Below are positions 59,641-64,000 of a stretch of 64,000 nucleotides of DNA, one piece after another. Made by a program: the position numbers and the translations under genes. Source of the DNA: Flammeovirgaceae bacterium (lineage in GTDB: Bacteria > Bacteroidota > Bacteroidia > Cytophagales > Cyclobacteriaceae); NCBI GenBank assembly GCA_015180985.1, contig CP054185.1:186001-250000 (forward strand), read 5' to 3'. Under the pieces are notes generated by a model. That model had not been told where the DNA came from. It worked only from the letters and a program-made list of their open reading frames with translations, and made no database searches. The first letter of the stretch is position 1; each line of letters starts with the position of its first letter.

Positions 59641-60534
59641 TTACAATTTCGGGCGGCTATTGATTCCGGCACGGATAATTTTTAAAACCCGTTCGCGTTC
59701 TTCACCAACCAGTGGCAGGCGCGGTGCGCGTACCTGCTCCGAACCTAAACCCACCTCCTGTTCAGCCAGTTTAATGTACTGCACTAGCTTCGGGTGGATG
59801 TCTAATTCAAGTAAAGGCAGGAACCACCGATAAATTTTCAACGCCTCATCTGTCTTTCCTGCCTTGGTGAGTTTATACACAGCAACAGTCTCTTCAGGAA
59901 AAGCACAAACAAGTCCGGCTACCCAGCCATGTGCTCCGAGTACCAACTCTTCCATAGCCAGGGTATCGACACCGCACAAGATTTTAAACCGATCGCCAAA
60001 GCGGTTAATCATGCGTGTAACATTCGATACATCGCGGGTAGATTCTTTTACGGCCTGTACGTTTTTAATGGCAGCCAGTTCAGCAAACATATCAATGGTT
60101 ACTTCAACTTTGTAATCAACCGGGTTGTTATATACCATGATTGGCAATGAGGTTGAATCGGCTACCGCCTTGAAAAAGGCTACTGTTTCGCGGTGGTCAG
60201 ACTTGTACCGCATGGGGGGCAGCATCATTAATCCCTTAGCACCGTTTTTTTCCGCTTCGGCTGCCTGCTTTACCGCTTCGCGTGTGCTCCCTTCGGCAAT
60301 GTTTATCACCACCGGAACCTTTCCGGCAACTTTTTCAACAGTAAATTTTAGCAGCGCTAATTTTTCTTCATTGTTCAGTACACTCGCTTCTCCCAACGTA
60401 CCCCCAAGGATTACGCCCTCAACGCCAGCAGTAAGTTGGGCCTTCAGGTTTTTTTCAAAAAGAACAAAATCAAGCTTGTCCTCAGCTGTAAACTTGGTGG
60501 TTAATGCCGGGTAAACACCATTCCATGAAATCAT
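59641..60534 (-). CDS. Dihydrodipicolinate synthase-family 1-pyrroline-4-hydroxy-2-carboxylate deaminase
   Basis: A 297-aa TIM-barrel Schiff-base lyase. The active-site Tyr is in MVYNNPVDYKVE and the Lys in AVKESTRDVSNV. With an epimerase, an FAD oxidase and a semialdehyde dehydrogenase next to it, the expected reaction is deamination of 1-pyrroline-4-hydroxy-2-carboxylate to 2,5-dioxopentanoate. It appears to be the first gene of the operon; TAACTTTG (60561-60554) is a possible -7 element. KDG/KDPG aldolase activity is the alternative for this fold. Confidence 0.9.
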   Translation of the reverse strand: MISWNGVYPALTTKFTAEDKLDFVLFEKNLKAQLTAGVEGVILGGTLGEASVLNNEEKLALLKFTVEKVAGKVPVVINIAEGSTREAVKQAAEAEKNGAKGLMMLPPMRYKSDHRETVAFFKAVADSTSLPIMVYNNPVDYKVEVTIDMFAELAAIKNVQAVKESTRDVSNVTRMINRFGDRFKILCGVDTLAMEELVLGAHGWVAGLVCAFPEETVAVYKLTKAGKTDEALKIYRWFLPLLELDIHPKLVQYIKLAEQEVGLGSEQVRAPRLPLVGEERERVLKIIRAGINSRPKL

Positions 60535-60553
60535 ACACAGTTTTTTATCCGGC

Positions 60554-60561
60554 CAAAGTTA
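60554..60561 (-). promoter_or_regulatory. Candidate -7 element of the hydroxyproline operon
   Basis: On the minus strand TAACTTTG fits TAnnTTTG, about 20 bases before the first start. No clear -33 and no regulator gene visible. Confidence 0.4.
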
Positions 60562-60694
60562 TACGAATTGCCCTAATACCCATAGCCTTCCCGCAACCGC
60601 TTGTACGCCTAAACTACCGAAGTTAGAAAAGGAACCAGCCAATTTCGGAATTATGGCTAATTCAATTTTACATTTGTTACCAGCCAACCCAACC

Positions 60695-61267
60695 ATGAGT
60701 ACGCCCCGGAAAATTCAGACGCTTAAATTTTATTCTTCAGAAAAACTGGAAACCGTTAAAGGCTTTAAAGCAAGTGATGGGCAACGGTACGCCATCTCGA
60801 ATTTCGGCCGGGTGGTAGCCTTTTGGAACACCCATGATAACGGGTACTTTATGAAACACAGCTACATTAAACAATACCCGGGTATTCAATTGCGCAAAAA
60901 CGGAAAGAGTTACGGGTTTTTGGTGCACCGCCTGGTAGCTGAATACTTTTGCGAGCGGCCCAGTGCGGCCCATAAGTTTGTTATCCATCTTGACCATAAG
61001 AAAGAAAACAACTATTACCGTAACCTCAAGTGGGTTACGCGCGATGAAAAACACGCCCACATGGTGAAAGATCCGAACTACATTCAATCGAAGGCTGAGT
61101 ATTCGGGTCGCGGACAAAAACTTACTACCGAGCGTGTGAAGCTCATTAAGCGCAAGTTGGCTGAAGGAAAAACAAGAATGAAAATCATTGCCAAGCAATT
61201 TGGCATTTCGGAGATGCAACTCTATCGGATTAAATCCGGAAAGAACTGGGGGCATGTGAAAGGGTAA
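60695..61267 (+). CDS. Free-standing NUMOD4-HNH endonuclease with C-terminal helix-turn-helix
   Basis: About 190 aa from the ATG at 60695 (MSTPRKIQTLKF); an ATG at 60653 adds 14 residues. A NUMOD4-like segment (GQRYAISNFGRVVAF) precedes an HNH domain (FLVHRLVAEYFCERP, VIHLDHKKENNYYRNLKWVT) and a C-terminal helix-turn-helix (LAEGKTRMKIIAKQFGISEM). This is the architecture of intron- or phage-encoded homing endonucleases. No intron, intein or phage genes surround it, so it is a solo gene with transfer potential or a domesticated nuclease. Confidence 0.88.
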   Translation: MSTPRKIQTLKFYSSEKLETVKGFKASDGQRYAISNFGRVVAFWNTHDNGYFMKHSYIKQYPGIQLRKNGKSYGFLVHRLVAEYFCERPSAAHKFVIHLDHKKENNYYRNLKWVTRDEKHAHMVKDPNYIQSKAEYSGRGQKLTTERVKLIKRKLAEGKTRMKIIAKQFGISEMQLYRIKSGKNWGHVKG

Positions 61268-61302
61268 TCGGGTTGCGGGGTACGGGTTTCGGGTTTGTTC
61301 AG

Positions 61303-61310
61303 TACTTTTG
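61303..61310 (+). promoter_or_regulatory. Candidate -7 element of the serine hydrolase gene
   Basis: TACTTTTG fits the consensus, 22 bases before the ATG at 61333. A GGGTT-rich tract lies just upstream (61270-61297). Confidence 0.4.
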
Positions 61311-61332
61311 AAACAAGTCTTAACCAACGTTT

Positions 61333-62592
61333 ATGCTGCGATTTACTTTTCTTATCCTTATTGTGCTTATGGCCCTGCCGGCCCGGGCACAAGTGTTTGT
61401 TCAGGCCAAACCGGAAACGGTTGGTTTTTCAGCCGAACGACTTAAGCGGATTGATGCAATGGTGAACGACCTGGTTGCCAAACAAGGCATTCCAGGGGCA
61501 GTGGTGCTGCTGGTGCGCAACGGCAAAATTGTGTATCACCAGGCGTTTGGATATAGCGATACAGAAGCCAAAAAAGCGATGCAGAAAGACAACATCTTTC
61601 GCATTGCTTCACAGACCAAAGCCATTACCAGCCTGGCCGTAATGATGCTTTGGGAGGAGGGAAAGTTTTTGCTTGATGACCCCGTTTCGAAATACATTCC
61701 TGAATTTAAAAACCCCAAAGTGTTAAAAACATTCAATCCGGCCGACAGTAGTTTCGTATCGGAGCCAGCCAACAAAGAAATCACTATCCGGCAGTTGCTT
61801 ACCCACACCTCGGGCATTGATTATGCAGCCATCGGCAGCAAAGAGTTTAAGGCCATTTATGCCAAAGCAGGTGTGCCAAGCGGCATCGGTAACGATAAAG
61901 AAGTGTTGGCTGACAAGATGAAAATTTTAGGTGGCCTTCCGTTAAAGCATGCGCCCGGAGAGCGGTTTACCTACGGATTAAACACCGATGTGCTGGGCTA
62001 CCTGGTTGAAATCTGGTCGGGCATGCCGTTCGATGAATTTCTGCGAAAGCGCATTTTTGAGCCGCTGGGCATGAACGACACCTGGTTCTACCTGCCCGCT
62101 GAAAAACACGCCCGCCTGGTGCCGTTGTACAGCGGCCGCGATGGAAAACTTCAAAAAGCAACAACCAACATGTACGATAAAGTCAACCCTGACTACCCGA
62201 AACTGAAAGGGAGCTATTTTTCAGGAGGAGCCGGATTGTCATCAACCGTTGAAGACTATGCAAAATTTTTGCAGCTTTTTCTGAATTACGGTCAACTGAA
62301 CGGAGTTCGGTTAATCAGCCGGAAAACCGTTGAGCTGATGCTGACCAACCAGGTTGCAGCCATCAACGCCTCACCGGTTGGTTTGGGTTTCGGTCTGGAA
62401 ACAACTTCCAACGATCATTCTTCTGTTGTTTCGCTCGGAACATTTTCGTGGGCCGGAGCTTTTAATACCCATTACTGGGCTGACCCCAAGGAGAAACTGA
62501 TCGGATTGATTTTCACCAATATTTATGAAACAGCACACTGGAGTATTGGCGAAAAGTTTAAAGTGCTTACCTATCAGGCCCTAGCTGATTAG
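61333..62592 (+). CDS. Secreted serine hydrolase (class C beta-lactamase fold)
   Basis: A 419-aa exported protein with signal peptide to about RAQ. The S93-x2-K96 catalytic motif (SQTK), the Tyr of FTYGLNTD (near 214) and a late ETTSNDHSSVVSLGTFSWAG region mark the serine beta-lactamase/carboxylesterase fold. An esterase or D-peptidase-like role is more probable than antibiotic resistance in an environmental Bacteroidota. Substrate unknown. Confidence 0.9.
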   Translation: MLRFTFLILIVLMALPARAQVFVQAKPETVGFSAERLKRIDAMVNDLVAKQGIPGAVVLLVRNGKIVYHQAFGYSDTEAKKAMQKDNIFRIASQTKAITSLAVMMLWEEGKFLLDDPVSKYIPEFKNPKVLKTFNPADSSFVSEPANKEITIRQLLTHTSGIDYAAIGSKEFKAIYAKAGVPSGIGNDKEVLADKMKILGGLPLKHAPGERFTYGLNTDVLGYLVEIWSGMPFDEFLRKRIFEPLGMNDTWFYLPAEKHARLVPLYSGRDGKLQKATTNMYDKVNPDYPKLKGSYFSGGAGLSSTVEDYAKFLQLFLNYGQLNGVRLISRKTVELMLTNQVAAINASPVGLGFGLETTSNDHSSVVSLGTFSWAGAFNTHYWADPKEKLIGLIFTNIYETAHWSIGEKFKVLTYQALAD

Positions 62593-62596
62593 TACA

Positions 62597-63250
62597 TTGA
62601 CAACTGAAACAACCAACCAAAAAAATCAAAAACTCTATTCCATTGCCCTGGCATTGGCAGTTTTTACCATTATCTACAACCTGGCCGAAGGAATTATTGC
62701 CACCTGGTTCGGCTATGAAGATGAAACGCTTACGCTCTTCGGCTTTGGGGTTGATAGTTTCATTGAAATGATTTCCGGCATCGGCATTATGCATATGGTG
62801 CTGCGCATCCGGCACCATCCAACAGCTAACCGTGATTCATTTGAACGCACCGCGTTGCGCATAACCGGAACAGCCTTCTACCTGCTGGCTGTTGGCCTGG
62901 TAGCAGGAGCGGCATGGGTAATTTACCTCGGCAAAAAACCGGAAACCACATTTTGGGGTGTTATTATTTCAATCATCAGTATTGCGGTTATGCTCGGCCT
63001 GATATACGGCAAACGGTACACCGGCCACCGGCTGAAGTCGGAAGCCATTTTAGCCGATGCAAACTGTACACTGGTTTGTGTTTATATGTCGATAATTCTA
63101 CTCTTATCGAGCGGCCTGTATGAACTCACCGGCCTGCCGTACATTGATGCAGCCGGTACCCTGGGACTGGCATGGTTTTCCTACAAAGAAGGAAAAGAGT
63201 GCTTTGAAAAAGCAGCCAGCAATAAGTACTGCGGTTGTGATCACCCGTAG
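62597..63250 (+). CDS. CDF-like cation transporter without cytoplasmic domain (TTG start)
   Basis: A 217-aa membrane protein with about six helices, starting at TTG 62597, since the next in-frame ATG is about 58 codons later. Transmembrane helix 2 has GVDSFIEMISG and helix 5 ILADANCTLVC, positions where CDF transporters carry metal ligands, here Asp/Glu and Asp/Cys. The cytoplasmic C-terminal domain of canonical CDFs is missing; the short tail ends NKYCGCDHP, a potential metal-binding tip. It starts four bases after the hydrolase stop and is likely co-transcribed with it. Substrate is a divalent metal by family only. Confidence 0.8.
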   Translation: MTTETTNQKNQKLYSIALALAVFTIIYNLAEGIIATWFGYEDETLTLFGFGVDSFIEMISGIGIMHMVLRIRHHPTANRDSFERTALRITGTAFYLLAVGLVAGAAWVIYLGKKPETTFWGVIISIISIAVMLGLIYGKRYTGHRLKSEAILADANCTLVCVYMSIILLLSSGLYELTGLPYIDAAGTLGLAWFSYKEGKECFEKAASNKYCGCDHP

Positions 63251-63268
63251 CCTGTAAGATTGAACCCT

Positions 63269-64000
63269 TCAGATATCAGCTTTATTCAACTTCAGGTAGC
63301 TGAAATAGTTAAACAGAAACGTCCATACCAGGGCAATGGCTACAGCCGAAAGGCTTACATAATCCTGTATCTCCTGGAAGGCGTACCGTGCAAAGGGCAA
63401 TGGCACCAGGTTCATGATGGATTCGAGCGGAAAAAAACGGATGGCCTCCGGAAAATAGTTGTCCAGGTTTTCTTTTATGATGAGTTCAATCAGGTAAGAA
63501 TTCAGTAATAAAATAATGCTCAGACCTGATCGCTGCACAAAAACACCAAGCATAAGTGCAAACGAAAGAAAGGCAAAAACCTCGAGGAAGTAAGCCGGAA
63601 AAAATTCAATCCCCCGAAACATGTAGTCGATATTGTAGGATGGCGAGTAAATAAGGCCGGTAACCAGTGCCACCAGAAAAACGAGCATCATGCTGAGTGC
63701 AGCCAACACCAGATTCGTTAAAATCTTTGAAATCAAAAAATCCTTCCTGCTCAGTCCGTCAATAATGTTTTGCCGGATGGTGCGGTACGAATATTCATTG
63801 GTGATGGAGATGACCACCATGATAGCAATCATTATCTTCAGCAGCCCGCTGCTCCAGGCCAGGTTTTGCCAAACATCCGGAAAATGATACAACGGAATGC
63901 GGTTAATATTAATCGATTGCCCGAATCCTTCAACCGTGCGGGCAAGCCATTTTAAAAACTCCATACCGCTGGCCGTGGCCATGAGCAACGTGAAAAAGTA
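63269..64000 (-). CDS. ABC-2 type transporter permease (partial, N-terminus beyond window)
   Basis: The frame is open to the window end (residues Y-F-F-T-L-L precede the first visible Met), so the gene begins outside. About five hydrophobic helices and the segment NEYSYRTIRQNIIDGLSRKDFLISK, typical of the ABC-2 permease family (gliding/export-type), are seen. An ATPase gene would be expected upstream on the minus strand, beyond 64000. Confidence 0.85.
   Translation of the reverse strand, partial: YFFTLLMATASGMEFLKWLARTVEGFGQSININRIPLYHFPDVWQNLAWSSGLLKIMIAIMVVISITNEYSYRTIRQNIIDGLSRKDFLISKILTNLVLAALSMMLVFLVALVTGLIYSPSYNIDYMFRGIEFFPAYFLEVFAFLSFALMLGVFVQRSGLSIILLLNSYLIELIIKENLDNYFPEAIRFFPLESIMNLVPLPFARYAFQEIQDYVSLSAVAIALVWTFLFNYFSYLKLNKADI

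Overview
The window reads as one contiguous piece of a Bacteroidota chromosome, most likely from the order Cytophagales. Evidence: DUF4199, DUF1684, DUF2911, DUF3347 and HYC_CC_PP family genes, a BatA-type membrane protein, a propeller/Y_Y_Y sensor kinase, a six-bladed beta-propeller lipoprotein, and TAnnTTTG-type -7 promoter motifs in front of many genes. Both strands are densely coded. I saw no rRNA, tRNA, CRISPR array, transposase, integrase or prophage genes.

Layout. 1-2.6 kb: tail of an unseen gene, then a periplasmic 4Fe-4S protein, an NrfD-type quinol-interacting membrane subunit and an AhpD-fold protein (DsrO/DsrP-like pair). 2.8-11.4 kb: a copper/silver-type efflux cluster (HYC_CC_PP protein, CusA, CusC, CusB with a metal-binding head and a DUF3347 tail, a free DUF3347 lipoprotein, a DUF2911 lipoprotein). 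11.4-24.2 kb: mixed housekeeping genes (TPR lipoprotein, secreted amidohydrolase, TerB-like protein, ACP phosphodiesterase, Asp-box propeller protein, large sensor kinase with a small coupled gene, thiL, methylmalonyl-CoA epimerase, an IscA/ErpA protein). 24.2-26.7 kb: an apparently inserted segment flanked by a 68-bp exact copy of the 3' end of the IscA/ErpA gene. It carries a beta-propeller lipoprotein, a small secreted Cys-rich peptide and a broken TolC gene. 26.7-34.0 kb: RidA, a TonB-domain protein, a DUF4198 protein, an M24 aminopeptidase, DUF4199, SRPBCC, a zinc phospholipase C-like protein and an M1 peptidase. 34.1-41.2 kb: core block rpsT, radC, DUF1684, pheT, a coiled-coil protein, zapA, rny, GNAT, META. 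41.2-49.3 kb: bestrophin-like protein, SPOR-OmpA protein, two GT2 enzymes, NTF2-like protein, M20 hydrolase, histidine kinase. 48.3-53.7 kb (minus strand): probable operon BatA - catalytically dead dihydroorotase homologue - DUF4199 - DUF4199 - GT2. 53.8-55.3 kb: ExbD, a tail-less SSB, a zinc-ribbon protein. 55.3-60.5 kb: a trans-4-hydroxy-L-proline catabolic operon with a YefM/YoeB-type toxin-antitoxin pair lodged inside it. 60.7-64 kb: a free-standing NUMOD4/HNH endonuclease, a serine hydrolase, a CDF-like cation transporter and the end of an ABC-2 permease.

How genes work together. The Cus cluster should move monovalent copper or silver from periplasm or cytosol across the outer membrane, helped by small periplasmic metal-binding proteins. 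The hydroxyproline genes form the epimerase, D-hydroxyproline oxidase, deaminase and 2-oxoglutarate-semialdehyde dehydrogenase route to 2-oxoglutarate. The propeller kinase and its coupled 122-aa partner share a promoter. zapA, the coiled-coil gene and rny sit together as a division/RNA-turnover block.

The most unusual structure is the 24.2-26.7 kb segment. Copy B of the repeat ends in a TAA that overlaps the stop of the convergent ridA gene, so the ancestral order was probably iscA/erpA directly facing ridA. A 2.4-kb cargo then entered the gene's 3' end and restored the reading frame. Intergenic gaps also carry several dispersed inverted-repeat families.
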